A stretch of DNA of 64,000 nucleotides from Alteromonas gilva (GCF_028595265.1 NZ_JAQQXP010000002.1:248001-312000); one strand, 5' to 3'; counted from the stretch's first letter, positions 36,391-46,172 are shown. Program-made: numbers and translations. The notes: generated by a model not told the origin, from the letters alone.

Positions 36391-37936
36391 TGGCAGAAGA
36401 CTTTTGCTGATACATAAGCATATCCACTTCATGCAGCAACGTCTGCAGATTATCGTGGGGAGCATCAAATATTTGGGCCCCCACACTGGCTGATAAAGGA
36501 ATGTGTTGATCGTTTATTTTCAAAGCCAGGTGTTTCATGTGTTCACGAATGCGTTTAATTAACCGCTCGGCAATAGTGCGATTGTGACAATGACTCATGA
36601 TCACAAATTCGTCGCCGCCCAGACGACCAACAATGTCTTGGGCCCGCGACTGGCGGTTTAAAATTTTGGCCACAATAATCAGTGCTTCATCGCCTACCTG
36701 ATGGCCAAAATTGTCGTTAATCCCTTTAAAATCGTTTAAATCAATAAACATCAATACCAGCACCCCGCCTTTATCGGCGTGTGCTGCCAGCATCCCGTTG
36801 GCTGCTTCATCCCAGCCCCGCCGGTTAAGCACCGGGCATAACGGGTCGCTGGACGCAGCCAAAAATGCTTTCATTTTATCTTTTTGCAAACGTTTTACGC
36901 GTTCTGACGCGGCCAGCGCCAGCAGCAAGGCTTCCAGCGTGACGGCCAAAATGAGTGCGTAACGTTGCATAAACTCGCTCACGTAGGGCAAAAATATTCG
37001 GAAGGTCATGGCTGCAAGCAGCACAAAGAGCGCCATCAGCACCAGGCCAGCTCCGTGTACCTTACGGACATAGGCATAGCAGGCTGCGATAGTGATTGCG
37101 GTCATGCCTATTATAGTGAGAGGGCCCATAACAGCAGCTGTTACATTATGTAATGTGGTATCGGTGATCGCACTAACTATACCCAGTGTCAGCACGCCAA
37201 GCGCGCTAAGCCAGATTAGCTTATATTCCCAGCGCTTTAATATGAGTTTGAGATCCAGCAGCAGGCAAATAAACCGCATGGCGGTGAATACAGTGAGGCC
37301 GGCAAAAACACTTTTTAACTCGTGGCTGTGTAACCAATGCGAGTCGACGAACACAATCCTTAACATGCCCTCTTGTAAAATAAAGTACGCACCAGCACAT
37401 AAGATATAAGCGCTGTAGGCGTAAAAGCCTGCGTTACGCAGGCTTCTGCCAATGAACCCGACGTAAATACACAGTGCAAGACAAAAGCCGCCGAAAGTAC
37501 TGATGGTGAGAATGTGCAGATTATTGATGCGTTGAAAATCGCTGATGCTGCGCAGCGTTATGTTGACTGCACTGGGGTGGGCTGACCTGACGGTAAGCGC
37601 AAACTCAAACATTCCGTTTGGCAGCAGGTAAGCGGCGCGGGCACTGGATAGTGGCGTGAGACGCAGCTCATTTTTGGTGTGTAGTTCGACGCTGCTGATC
37701 GCGTCCAGCGGAAAACTCAGTACCTGCGATTGTGAAAGTTCGCACCGAAACCGAATGTTGGTGAATTCAGGGTTAACCTCTACAGGCGCATCAAGCCATT
37801 GAGACTGGGGTGATACCACGCGACAGTCTGCCATACAGAGCGTCGACAAAAGCAGTCCTGTAAGAGCTATTAACCAACGATAACCGGCATTGCGCATACA
37901 AATATAACTCGTCATCAACACAGCGCTGAAAGTCAC
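36383..37936 (-). CDS. 7TM-sensor diguanylate cyclase (GGDEF)
   Basis: The product of up to 517 residues has a signal peptide, a small periplasmic domain (to about residue 140), seven hydrophobic segments of the 7TMR-DISM type and a GGDEF domain with DLNDFKGINDNFGH and an intact GRLGGDEF. It should make c-di-GMP in response to an extracytoplasmic cue. The start is ambiguous: GTG at 37936, or ATGs at 37915 and 37897. The last of these puts the signal peptide at the very N-terminus. The nearby CBM9-like gene is convergent and may or may not be related. Confidence 0.88.
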   Translation of the reverse strand: MTFSAVLMTSYICMRNAGYRWLIALTGLLLSTLCMADCRVVSPQSQWLDAPVEVNPEFTNIRFRCELSQSQVLSFPLDAISSVELHTKNELRLTPLSSARAAYLLPNGMFEFALTVRSAHPSAVNITLRSISDFQRINNLHILTISTFGGFCLALCIYVGFIGRSLRNAGFYAYSAYILCAGAYFILQEGMLRIVFVDSHWLHSHELKSVFAGLTVFTAMRFICLLLDLKLILKRWEYKLIWLSALGVLTLGIVSAITDTTLHNVTAAVMGPLTIIGMTAITIAACYAYVRKVHGAGLVLMALFVLLAAMTFRIFLPYVSEFMQRYALILAVTLEALLLALAASERVKRLQKDKMKAFLAASSDPLCPVLNRRGWDEAANGMLAAHADKGGVLVLMFIDLNDFKGINDNFGHQVGDEALIIVAKILNRQSRAQDIVGRLGGDEFVIMSHCHNRTIAERLIKRIREHMKHLALKINDQHIPLSASVGAQIFDAPHDNLQTLLHEVDMLMYQQKSSATT

Positions 37937-38076
37937 TTATTCAGTCGCTGTGTTTTGCCAGAAAGATACAGATAGCATTAAAGGAACTACCCAGTAGAAC
38001 AATTAGTGTATCGTTGCGCCGTTAACTTGTGAACAATAAACCGCTCAGCTCGGTGCGAGTCCTGCCAGGCTTACCA

Positions 38077-40296
38077 TTAATCGCCACTCACGATTTGCAC
38101 CTGAGCGATGTCAGTGTCACCTTTTATAACCTTATAAATGGCATCCTGAACCAGGGTGCGCATACCGTCCTGCATGGCCTGCTCTTTCATGGCTCCGACA
38201 GCCGCCTCTTTATACACCAGTGAGCGCAGTTCCGGCGTCATCCCGAGTAGTTCGTGAACACCGGTGCGGCCCCGGTAGCCGGTATCACCGCAGTCGTCAC
38301 AGCCCTTGGCGCGGTAGAGTTCAAGCGGGGTGGTCAGATTGAGTTCATCAATGTAGGCCTCGCCGTACTGACGTCTTATAAACGCCATATCGGTGTCAGT
38401 GGCCTGATATTTTTCTTTGCAGTTGCCACACAGCGTTCTGATCAGTCGTTGGGCGAGAATACCCACACAGGCGTCCGAAAAGTTAACCGGGTCGAGCCCC
38501 AAATCTAATAAGCGGGTGATAGTTTCGGGGGCTGAGTTAGTATGCAGCGTCGATAATACCATGTGACCGGTGAGCGACGCTTCGATGCCGGCATGAGCGG
38601 TTTCTTTATCACGCATTTCACCAATCAAAATAATGTCTGGATCGGCACGCAAAAACGCCCGCAGCGCATTGGCAAAGGTAAAGCCAATTTTGGGGCTTAC
38701 CTGCACTTGCTGCAAGCCCGGCTGGGTAATTTCAACCGGATCTTCGGCGGTCCAGATTTTTTTCTCCGGGGTGTTCAGGTAGCCTAATATGGCATGCAGT
38801 GTGGTGGTTTTACCGGATCCGGTTGGCCCCACGACCAATAGTATGCCATGGGGTTTTTTAATCATTTCTTCGAGACGGGCCATATTGGCCGGTGCCACGT
38901 TCATTTTTTCGATGGGCATGGCGCCACCGGAGGCCAGTATCCGCATCACCACGCCTTCGCCGGCCACCGTGGGGATGGTTGCAACACGCACTTCCACAAG
39001 CTGGCCGGTCATTTTAAAAGCCAGCTTGCCATCCTGAGGCACACGCTTTTCGGCAATATTAAGGTGCGACATTATTTTGATCCTGGCAATAACGGCGCTG
39101 TGGTGCGACGCTGGTACCTGGGTAATATCTCTGCAAATGCCGTCGATGCGCATTCTGACCCGGGTGGGGCCGCTTTTCTCGGGGTCGATATGGATATCCG
39201 AGGCATTCAGTCGTTTGGCGTCGTGCAAAATGCGGCTCACCAGCCTGACAACCGCTGGCGCGTCATCGGAGAGTTCGTCGGTGGACTCATCTGACTCCTC
39301 TACTGAGGTGCCGATTTCATCGAGAATTTCGCTCATTTCGCCGGGGCCGCTGCCACCTACCGAATCACCCAGGTATTGCAGTATGTGGTTTGGCAGGCCT
39401 ACCGCAATATCGTAACTGTCGATGCCCAGCGCGCTCTCTATTTCCATCAGCAGTGACGCATTATTGGGCTCTGCCATCAGTACAATGGGCTTATCATGCG
39501 CGTCGGCGATCACCGCCACAAAATTGCGTTTTAAATAAGACGAGTTAAGGCGGCTTTCACTGTGATACAAGTGAAACTTTTCGGGGTCAAAACTAATGTA
39601 AGGCACCTGATAATGGATCGACAATGATGTGCCCAGCTTGGCTTCATTAATACGATACTCAGACATTAGCCGTTGCACCAGCTGTCGCATATCACTGCTG
39701 TTTTCCTGGAGCTCGTTTAACGCTTTCTCGGCAATCAGGTTTTCGTGGAGCAGTAAGTCGAAGGGGTTTTGTGTACCGCCTAACTCGTAACGAAATTTCT
39801 TGCCCAGAATGTCGTTAAGCTCGCGCGCAATGGTGAGATCCCGTTCGGTAAAAGCACCATTGTTTTTATTAATAATTTGCATAACCCCCATCATTACGCC
39901 GGCATTTAATATCGGGACGCAGAGGATGTTACGGGTTCTGAAGTCGCTGCTTTTATCAAATTTATCAGCAAAACGCAGGCGCGGATGAATGGCAGCCAGT
40001 TCTTCTTTATTGTAGGGGTCAGAAATTACCAGCGGCCGTTGTGACAATGCCACATAACCTGCGATAGAAAGCGGACTGATAGGCACCTTAATTTCGAGGG
40101 TTTCCTTACCGGTTTTAAAGCGTGCAACCAAATCCTGATGCTGCCGGCGGCGTTGAAATATACTCATACGCTGGGCATCAAAAAGGCTGAGTATCAAAGG
40201 CTCAAGCTCTTTATAGGCATCCAGTAATGTGGTGTGACTGTCCAGGACAGTATTCACGTTATCGAACACCAGCTGATTTTCGTTTATGTCTGACAT
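38077..40296 (-). CDS. GAF-domain GspE/PilB-family secretion ATPase
   Basis: The 739-residue protein begins with a GAF domain (about residues 25-170, PISPLSIAGYVALS, NILCVPILNAG). A MshEN/GspE-N-like region follows, then the hexameric ATPase core with Walker A GPTGSGKTTTL (about 490-500), the Asp box LRADPDIILIGEMRD and a zinc-type CGNC/CDDC pair near residue 635-670. GspE and PilB drive type II secretion or type IV pilus assembly from the inner membrane. No pilin, platform or secretin gene is present here, and a GAF domain is uncommon in the family, so it may act at a distance or sense a ligand. Confidence 0.9.
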   Translation of the reverse strand: MSDINENQLVFDNVNTVLDSHTTLLDAYKELEPLILSLFDAQRMSIFQRRRQHQDLVARFKTGKETLEIKVPISPLSIAGYVALSQRPLVISDPYNKEELAAIHPRLRFADKFDKSSDFRTRNILCVPILNAGVMMGVMQIINKNNGAFTERDLTIARELNDILGKKFRYELGGTQNPFDLLLHENLIAEKALNELQENSSDMRQLVQRLMSEYRINEAKLGTSLSIHYQVPYISFDPEKFHLYHSESRLNSSYLKRNFVAVIADAHDKPIVLMAEPNNASLLMEIESALGIDSYDIAVGLPNHILQYLGDSVGGSGPGEMSEILDEIGTSVEESDESTDELSDDAPAVVRLVSRILHDAKRLNASDIHIDPEKSGPTRVRMRIDGICRDITQVPASHHSAVIARIKIMSHLNIAEKRVPQDGKLAFKMTGQLVEVRVATIPTVAGEGVVMRILASGGAMPIEKMNVAPANMARLEEMIKKPHGILLVVGPTGSGKTTTLHAILGYLNTPEKKIWTAEDPVEITQPGLQQVQVSPKIGFTFANALRAFLRADPDIILIGEMRDKETAHAGIEASLTGHMVLSTLHTNSAPETITRLLDLGLDPVNFSDACVGILAQRLIRTLCGNCKEKYQATDTDMAFIRRQYGEAYIDELNLTTPLELYRAKGCDDCGDTGYRGRTGVHELLGMTPELRSLVYKEAAVGAMKEQAMQDGMRTLVQDAIYKVIKGDTDIAQVQIVSGD

Positions 40297-40664
40297 ACTC
40301 TACAACTAAATTAATAAGGCGCTTTACCAGTAATTATTCAGGATATCACTTCTCGTTAACAGGCCCTAGAACTTGTCTTACCGTTAACCATACTGCTAAA
40401 CAAGGGCTTCGCTACCTACACCTTATACGCTGCGGGTCATTGCAGCAATACTGTAAAAGTAAGGTTTGCGCAGCAAATTAAAATTAACACCGCGATCTTG
40501 CAAGTATCAGCAGCTTAAAGGCGCCCCGGCACCGATAAACCCTTTCTTCGGTCAGTTACCGGCAGGTTGTTCTTTGCGTAACCTTAAGTTTGATTCACAG
40601 TCTTTTGCCGCAGCACGTCGCTACTTTGGGTGTCGTGCTACTGCCTCTTGAGTGTTGAAAGAAT
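40297..40664. other. Intergenic region between divergent genes
   Basis: This 368-base stretch separates the divergent secretion ATPase and rhomboid genes. Short open frames here lack ribosome sites and look random. No RNA motif or palindrome stood out. Confidence 0.4.
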
Positions 40665-41624
40665 ATGAGAATAATGCAGCCCGGTTCTTCGCCCGTTGAT
40701 ATTAAAAACGATGCGCAATTCATTAAAAAATGGCGGCCCCTAGAGGGGTGGTTAGTTGCTGACGGCGATGATTTTGTGTTGCCGACGCACCACCCTGTAT
40801 TCGCGCGACAGTTTTACGCGTCATACTGCAGAAAGGCGCATCGGGACATTATTGTTACTATTATTTTTTTCGTTTTGATACTGTCGTTGCTGGTAACAAA
40901 GCCTGTCGAAGCTTCATCAATGTACCTGGTGGTTTTTGGCCTTTTATTTTTGTTTGCCGTGATCGATAAAAAGATGAGCACAATGTCTCTGCATAACTGT
41001 CAGCAAAAAGTAGAATTTCTGTACAATACTAAAACAGCTGTAAAGCATATGGCCGTCGCCTTATTGCCCTGCTTTATCGCACTCTTCGCAGTGCAAGTTT
41101 GGATGACGCATTATTTCGATGGGTATGAAAACCTTATTGTCCACGCAGGCAACTATTATCCTAACGTCAGTTTGATATCGTCGTGGCGATTCATTACCGG
41201 ACCATTGATTCATGCAGATAGCCAGCACCTGATCATCAATGCAGTGTTGAGCGTGTTATTTGCTTCAATGATTCCGCGCGCAACCAGGAGAAACGTATTA
41301 TCCCTTTTAATAGCGGGCGCAGTTGTATCTCATTTTTCAACATACTTATTTGCGCAGTATTTCCACTCATCCTTTGACGCCTTGTTGGGCATATCTGGTG
41401 GGTCGTTCGCACTGCTTGCCTGTGCCATTATTTGCTACTTGCGAATGCAACGTATTAACACGGCGCTCTCGCTGCTCGCTATTTTTGTGTTAAGTGAATT
41501 AAGCCTGGGGTTATTGTCGAATAATGTAAGCCATGTCGCTCATCTAAGTGGATTTTTGCTGGGAATAACAGTGGCGATTGGGGTATCGCCAGTTGAGAGC
41601 AGGCAGGTACGAATCAAAAGCTAA
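40665..41624 (+). CDS. Rhomboid-family intramembrane serine protease
   Basis: The 319-residue protein has a cytoplasmic N-terminal region, two hydrophobic segments and then a six-TM rhomboid core. The active-site parts are visible: HLIIN (HxxxN) in TM2, the nucleophile GISGGS in TM4 and the catalytic His in AHLSGF in TM6. It should cut transmembrane proteins within the inner membrane. It is larger than GlpG mainly through its N-terminal part. A Met three codons later (40674) is an alternative start. Confidence 0.85.
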   Translation: MRIMQPGSSPVDIKNDAQFIKKWRPLEGWLVADGDDFVLPTHHPVFARQFYASYCRKAHRDIIVTIIFFVLILSLLVTKPVEASSMYLVVFGLLFLFAVIDKKMSTMSLHNCQQKVEFLYNTKTAVKHMAVALLPCFIALFAVQVWMTHYFDGYENLIVHAGNYYPNVSLISSWRFITGPLIHADSQHLIINAVLSVLFASMIPRATRRNVLSLLIAGAVVSHFSTYLFAQYFHSSFDALLGISGGSFALLACAIICYLRMQRINTALSLLAIFVLSELSLGLLSNNVSHVAHLSGFLLGITVAIGVSPVESRQVRIKS

Positions 41625-41825
41625 CCGGGCAGGGGTGATTGCCAACCAATAAACCCTGGGCGCCCCCCTGTTGGTGCATACCCAGCGAAGTTGTTAAGCT
41701 GGTTTTGTACATACAAAGGAAATATACATTCGCTGGAGTTAAAGCCACTGACTAGCAGAAATCCACCCAAAAGATGGTTTAGGTGGTTAATATGCCGTGT
41801 AATGCAAAATAACCGCGATTAAAGC

Positions 41826-41853
41826 TTGCGCAGGGCGGGTAAATCTGTATAAT
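41826..41853 (+). promoter_or_regulatory. Promoter of the S10 ribosomal operon
   Basis: TTGCGC at 41826 and a perfect TATAAT at 41848 are separated by 16 bases, followed by a GC-rich discriminator. It lies about 240 bases before rpsJ, which leaves room for the long regulatory leader usual for this operon. Confidence 0.65.
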
Positions 41854-42023
41854 TCGCGCCCACTTGCCCATCATAATACTTGCTGGAGCATGGTTTTCGA
41901 CCGCAGCCACACTGCTTTTAGGGTGGCAGCCAAAGCTACAATAACGAACTAAAAAACGTAAGCGTAGCGGGCGTGTTAAAAACACAAACAAGATTCCGAT
42001 TGGGAATCACTAGTTTATAAGCA

Positions 42024-42069
42024 CATCTTTTCATCCCGGAAAAATTGGGAGTGAGAAGATGATTTTTTT
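42024..42069 (+). promoter_or_regulatory. S10 operon leader attenuator hairpin
   Basis: CATCTTTTCATCCC pairs with GGGAGTGAGAAGATG (with one wobble and one bulge) around an A-rich loop, and seven Ts follow at 42063-42069. The hairpin ends 24 bases before rpsJ. In E. coli ribosomal protein L4, encoded by the third gene here, binds the S10 leader and promotes termination at such a hairpin. Confidence 0.7.
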
Positions 42070-42093
42070 GTTCTTTCGATTGGAGCTTAATCG

Positions 42094-42405
42094 ATGCCAA
42101 ATCAAAGAATTCGTATTCGTTTAAAAGCGTTTGATCACAAGTTGATCGATCAGTCTACGGCTGAAATCGTTGAAACGGCGAAACGTACTGGTGCTCAGGT
42201 CAGCGGTCCTATTCCACTGCCTACTCGCAAAGAACGCTATACAGTATTGACATCTCCACACGTAAATAAAGATGCGCGTGACCAATATGAGATTCGTACT
42301 CACAAGCGTTTAGTAGACATCATTGAGCCAACTGACAAGACTGTTGACGCTCTGATGCGTTTGGACTTGGCTGCTGGTGTTGATGTTCAAATCAGCCTGG
42401 GCTAA
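42094..42405 (+). CDS. rpsJ: 30S ribosomal protein S10
   Basis: The 103-residue protein has the S10 core (RIRIRLKAFDHKLID, GPIPLPTRKERYTVL). It is part of the 30S head and, with NusB, of antitermination. It is the first gene of the operon. Codon use is strongly biased, as in the ten genes that follow. Confidence 0.98.
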   Translation: MPNQRIRIRLKAFDHKLIDQSTAEIVETAKRTGAQVSGPIPLPTRKERYTVLTSPHVNKDARDQYEIRTHKRLVDIIEPTDKTVDALMRLDLAAGVDVQISLG

Positions 42406-42423
42406 CAAGAGAGGGTAATAACA

Positions 42424-43062
42424 ATGGCGATTGGTCTAGTCGGTCGTAAAGTGGGTATGACTCGCATCTTCACTGAAGATGGTACGTCTATCCCTGTGAC
42501 TGTTATTGAAGCGACCCCAAACCGTGTTACTCAGTTACGCACTGAAGAAACTGACGGTTATCGCGCGCTGCAAGTTACTGCAGGTACCAAAAAAGCGAAC
42601 CGTGTAAACAAAGCTTCAGCAGGTCACTTTGCTAAAGCAGGTGTTGACGCTGGTCGTGGTCTTTGGGAATTCCGCCTGGAAGATAACGAAGGTGGCGAAA
42701 TTGAAGTAGGCAGTGAAATCACTGTTGAAATCTTCAATGACACCAAAAAAATTGACGTAACTGGTACGTCTAAAGGTAAAGGTTTTGCCGGTGCTATCAA
42801 ACGTTGGAACTTTAGTTCACAGCGTATGACTCACGGTAACTCTTTGTCTCACCGTGCACCAGGTTCAATTGGTCAGAACCAATCACCTGGTAAAGTATTC
42901 AAAGGCAAGAAAATGGCTGGTCAGCTTGGTAACAAGCAAGTGACTACGCAGTCTTTGGAAGTAGTACGTGTAGACGTAGAAAACAACCTGATTCTGGTTA
43001 AAGGTGCCGTACCTGGCGCAACTGGCGGCGACGTTGTCGTAAAGCCAGCTGTTAAAGCGTAA
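42424..43062 (+). CDS. rplC: 50S ribosomal protein L3
   Basis: The 212-residue protein starts AIGLVGRKVGMTRIF and carries the central loop block SLSHRAPGSIGQNQSPGKVF, whose Gln is methylated by PrmB in relatives. L3 helps start 50S assembly near the peptidyl transferase centre. Confidence 0.98.
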   Translation: MAIGLVGRKVGMTRIFTEDGTSIPVTVIEATPNRVTQLRTEETDGYRALQVTAGTKKANRVNKASAGHFAKAGVDAGRGLWEFRLEDNEGGEIEVGSEITVEIFNDTKKIDVTGTSKGKGFAGAIKRWNFSSQRMTHGNSLSHRAPGSIGQNQSPGKVFKGKKMAGQLGNKQVTTQSLEVVRVDVENNLILVKGAVPGATGGDVVVKPAVKA

Positions 43063-43080
43063 CGTCTGGGGAGTGAACTG

Positions 43081-43686
43081 ATGGAATTAACATTGAAAGA
43101 TGCGCAAAGCGCTCTTGAAGTATCCGATGCGACCTTTGGACGTGAATTCAACGAAGCCCTGGTTCACCAGGTAGTTGTAGCTTACGGTGCAGGTTCTCGT
43201 CAGGGTACAAAAGCGCAGAAAACTCGCGCTGAAGTTCGTGGTGGTGGTAAGAAGCCATGGCGTCAAAAGGGTACTGGTCGTGCCCGTGCCGGTACAATCC
43301 GCAGCCCAATCTGGGTTGGTGGTGGCCGTGCGTTTGCTGCTAAGCCGCGTGACTTTGACCAAAAAGTTAACAAAAAAATGTATCGCGGTGCGATCAAAAG
43401 CATTTTGTCTGAACTGATTCGTCAGGACCGTCTGGTTGTGGTTGAGAAGTTCGGTGTTGATACACCTAAGACAAAAGCGCTGGTTGCTAAGCTGAACGAA
43501 CTGGAACTGAACGATGTACTTATCGTGACGCCAGAAGTTGAAGAGAATCTGTTCCTGGCGGCACGCAACTTGTACAAAGTTGACGTACGCGACGTTGCAG
43601 GTCTTGATCCGGTCAGCCTGATTGCATTCGAAAAAGTGTTAATCACTGCCGATGCAGTGAAACAACTTGAGGAGGCGTTAGCATGA
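43081..43686 (+). CDS. rplD: 50S ribosomal protein L4
   Basis: The 201-residue protein has the exit-tunnel loop KPWRQKGTGRARAGTIRSP. In E. coli L4 also represses its own operon through the leader, and a fitting attenuator hairpin is seen at 42024-42069. Its stop overlaps the rplW start. Confidence 0.98.
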   Translation: MELTLKDAQSALEVSDATFGREFNEALVHQVVVAYGAGSRQGTKAQKTRAEVRGGGKKPWRQKGTGRARAGTIRSPIWVGGGRAFAAKPRDFDQKVNKKMYRGAIKSILSELIRQDRLVVVEKFGVDTPKTKALVAKLNELELNDVLIVTPEVEENLFLAARNLYKVDVRDVAGLDPVSLIAFEKVLITADAVKQLEEALA

Positions 43687-43982
43687 ACGAAGAACGTCTA
43701 CTGAAGGTGCTTAAAGCACCACATGTTTCAGAAAAGTCTACGCTGACTGCTGAAACAGGCAACACGGTTGTATTTAAAGTAGCTAAAGACGCGAACAAAG
43801 CTGAAATCAAAGCAGCAGTTGAGAAACTGTTCGAGGTTGAAGTGGATTCAGTTCGTACTGTAAACGTTAAGGGTAAAACCAAGCGTCACGGTATGTCTTT
43901 CGGTAAACGCAGCGACTGGAAAAAGGCCTACGTGGCACTTAAAGAAGGTCAGGACATCGACTTTGTCGGTGGTGCTGAGTAA
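43683..43982 (+). CDS. rplW: 50S ribosomal protein L23
   Basis: The 99-residue protein has the N-terminal LLKVLKAPHVSEKST block and GKTKRHGMSFGKRSDWKKA. L23 lies at the tunnel exit and docks trigger factor and SRP. It overlaps rplD by four bases. Confidence 0.98.
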   Translation: MNEERLLKVLKAPHVSEKSTLTAETGNTVVFKVAKDANKAEIKAAVEKLFEVEVDSVRTVNVKGKTKRHGMSFGKRSDWKKAYVALKEGQDIDFVGGAE

Positions 43983-43996
43983 GAAGGGGATTAGAA

Positions 43997-44821
43997 ATGC
44001 CATTAATGAAAGCTAAGCCAACTTCTGCCGGTCGTCGTCACGTCGTTCAGGTTGTTAATCACGATCTGCACAAAGGTGCACCTTATGCACCGCTGCTGGA
44101 AAAAAACAGCAAGTCTGGCGGCCGTAACAACAACGGTCGTATTACGACACGTCATATCGGTGGTGGTCACAAGCAACACTACCGTATTATTGACTTTAAG
44201 CGTAATAAAGACGGCATCCCAGCAAAAGTTGAGCGTTTAGAATATGATCCTAACCGTTCTGCAAACATCGCATTAGTGCTGTATGCTGACGGTGAGCGTA
44301 AGTACATTTTGGCACCTAAGGGTATCCAAGCTGGTGATGCTATCCAGTCTGGTACAAACGCGCCGATCAAAGCGGGTAACGCTATGCCTATGCGCAACAT
44401 GCCTGTAGGTACAACTGTACACGCGATTGAAATGAAGCCTGGTAAAGGTGCACAGATTGCACGTTCTGCCGGTGCCAACGCTCAGATCCTGGCCCGTGAC
44501 GGTAACTACGTTACCTTACGTCTGCGCTCTGGCGAAATGCGCAAAGTATTATCTGATTGCCGTGCCACCATTGGTGAAGTCGGTAACGCGGAACATATGC
44601 TTCGTTCATTAGGTAAAGCAGGTGCGAGCCGCTGGCGCGGTGTACGTCCTACCGTTCGTGGTGTTGCCATGAACCCGGTTGATCACCCACACGGTGGTGG
44701 TGAAGGTCGTACGTCAGGTGGTCGTCACCCAGTAACTCCTTGGGGTACTCCTACCAAAGGTAAGAAGACCCGAAGTAACAAGCGTACCGATAAGCTTATC
44801 GTACGTCGTCGTAATAAATAA
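43997..44821 (+). CDS. rplB: 50S ribosomal protein L2
   Basis: The 274-residue protein shows KPTSAGRRHVV, GRNNNGRITTRHIGGGHKQ and the peptidyl-transferase-facing MNPVDHPHGGGEGR with its conserved His. Length and order are standard. Confidence 0.98.
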   Translation: MPLMKAKPTSAGRRHVVQVVNHDLHKGAPYAPLLEKNSKSGGRNNNGRITTRHIGGGHKQHYRIIDFKRNKDGIPAKVERLEYDPNRSANIALVLYADGERKYILAPKGIQAGDAIQSGTNAPIKAGNAMPMRNMPVGTTVHAIEMKPGKGAQIARSAGANAQILARDGNYVTLRLRSGEMRKVLSDCRATIGEVGNAEHMLRSLGKAGASRWRGVRPTVRGVAMNPVDHPHGGGEGRTSGGRHPVTPWGTPTKGKKTRSNKRTDKLIVRRRNK

Positions 44822-44836
44822 TAGCGAGGATTCACC

Positions 44837-45112
44837 ATGCCACGTTCTCTCAAGAAAGGTCCATTTATCGACCTTCACTTGCTGAAGAAGGTAGAGGCTG
44901 CAGTGGAAAAGAACGATCGTAAACCAATTAAAACCTGGTCACGTCGTTCTATCATCATCCCAGATATGATTGGGTTGACCATTGCAGTCCATAACGGCCG
45001 CCAACACATTCCTGTTCTGGTTTCAGACGAAATGGTCGGCCACAAGTTGGGCGAATTTGCGCCAACGCGTACTTACCGCGGCCATGTCGCGGATAAGAAA
45101 GCTAAACGTTAA
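44837..45112 (+). CDS. rpsS: 30S ribosomal protein S19
   Basis: The 91-residue protein starts PRSLKKGPFIDLHLLKKVE and has RRSIIIPDMIG. It sits in the 30S head next to S13. An AGCGAGGA site precedes the ATG. Confidence 0.98.
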   Translation: MPRSLKKGPFIDLHLLKKVEAAVEKNDRKPIKTWSRRSIIIPDMIGLTIAVHNGRQHIPVLVSDEMVGHKLGEFAPTRTYRGHVADKKAKR

Positions 45113-45123
45113 GGGGTAGGAAG

Positions 45124-45456
45124 ATGGAAGCATTAGCTAAACACCGTTTTGCCCGCACGTCGGCTCAAAAAGCACGCTTGGTAGCGGATCAGGTTCGCGG
45201 ATTGCACGTAGAAAAAGCACTAGAACTGCTTACGTACAGCCCTAAGAAAAGTGCTGCGCTGGTTAAGAAAGTTTTGGAATCAGCAATCGCTAACGCAGAA
45301 CATAACGAAGGCGCAGACATTGATGAACTGCGCGTCGCTAAGATCTTCGTTGACGAAGGCCCAACTATGAAGCGTATCAAGCCACGTGCCAAAGGCCGTG
45401 CGGATCGTATCTTTAAGCGCAGCAGTCACATTACTGTGGTTGTAGCGGATAACTAG
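45124..45456 (+). CDS. rplV: 50S ribosomal protein L22
   Basis: The 110-residue protein has the tunnel-lining beta-hairpin region GPTMKRIKPRAKGRADRI and the N-terminal ARTSAQKARLVADQVRG. It spans the 50S from surface to exit tunnel. Confidence 0.98.
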   Translation: MEALAKHRFARTSAQKARLVADQVRGLHVEKALELLTYSPKKSAALVKKVLESAIANAEHNEGADIDELRVAKIFVDEGPTMKRIKPRAKGRADRIFKRSSHITVVVADN

Positions 45457-45465
45457 GAGAAGATA

Positions 45466-46170
45466 ATGGGACAGAAGGTACATCCTACAGGTATACGCCT
45501 GGGTATCAGTAAACCATGGACTTCAACCTGGTACGCTAATACCGCAGATTATGCAGATAACCTGTACAACGATCACCAGGTACGTCAGTACCTGACTAAA
45601 CAACTTAAAAACGCTTCACTGTCTAAGATCGTGATTGAGCGTCCTGCTAAGAGCATTCGTGTGACTATTCACACTGCTCGTCCAGGCGTCGTTATCGGTA
45701 AGAAAGGTGAAGACGTTGAAAAGCTGCGTAACTATGTGTCTAAGCTGGCCGGCGTGCCTGCGCAGATTAACATTGCCGAAGTACGCAAGCCTGAGCTGGA
45801 TGGTCAGTTAGTTGCTGATAGCATTTCCAGCCAGCTGGAACGCCGTGTTATGTTCCGTCGCGCCATGAAGCGTGCGGTTCAAAACGCAATGCGCCTTGGC
45901 GCAAAAGGTATCAAAGTAGAAGTTAGCGGCCGTTTGGGCGGTGCAGAGATTGCACGTTCTGAATGGTACCGTGAAGGTCGCGTACCACTGCACACTTTCC
46001 GTGCAGATATCGATTACGCGACATCTGAAGCGTCTACTACTTACGGTATCATCGGCGTTAAAGTATGGATCTTCAAAGGTGAGGTTCTAGGCGGTCTGCC
46101 TACAAACCAAGAGCCGGCTGCGCCAGCTCAACCTAAGAAGAAAGGCCGCAACGCTAAGCGAGAGGGCTAA
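45466..46170 (+). CDS. rpsC: 30S ribosomal protein S3
   Basis: The 234-residue protein has the KH-domain motif VVIGKKGEDVEKLR and the C-terminal GRLGGAEIARSEWYREGRVP. It forms part of the mRNA entry site. Confidence 0.98.
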   Translation: MGQKVHPTGIRLGISKPWTSTWYANTADYADNLYNDHQVRQYLTKQLKNASLSKIVIERPAKSIRVTIHTARPGVVIGKKGEDVEKLRNYVSKLAGVPAQINIAEVRKPELDGQLVADSISSQLERRVMFRRAMKRAVQNAMRLGAKGIKVEVSGRLGGAEIARSEWYREGRVPLHTFRADIDYATSEASTTYGIIGVKVWIFKGEVLGGLPTNQEPAAPAQPKKKGRNAKREG

Positions 46171-46172
46171 TC

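Noticed and set aside
41779..41991. 70-codon minus-strand frame upstream of rpsJ
   Set aside because: It overlaps the S10 promoter and leader and has no protein-like features.
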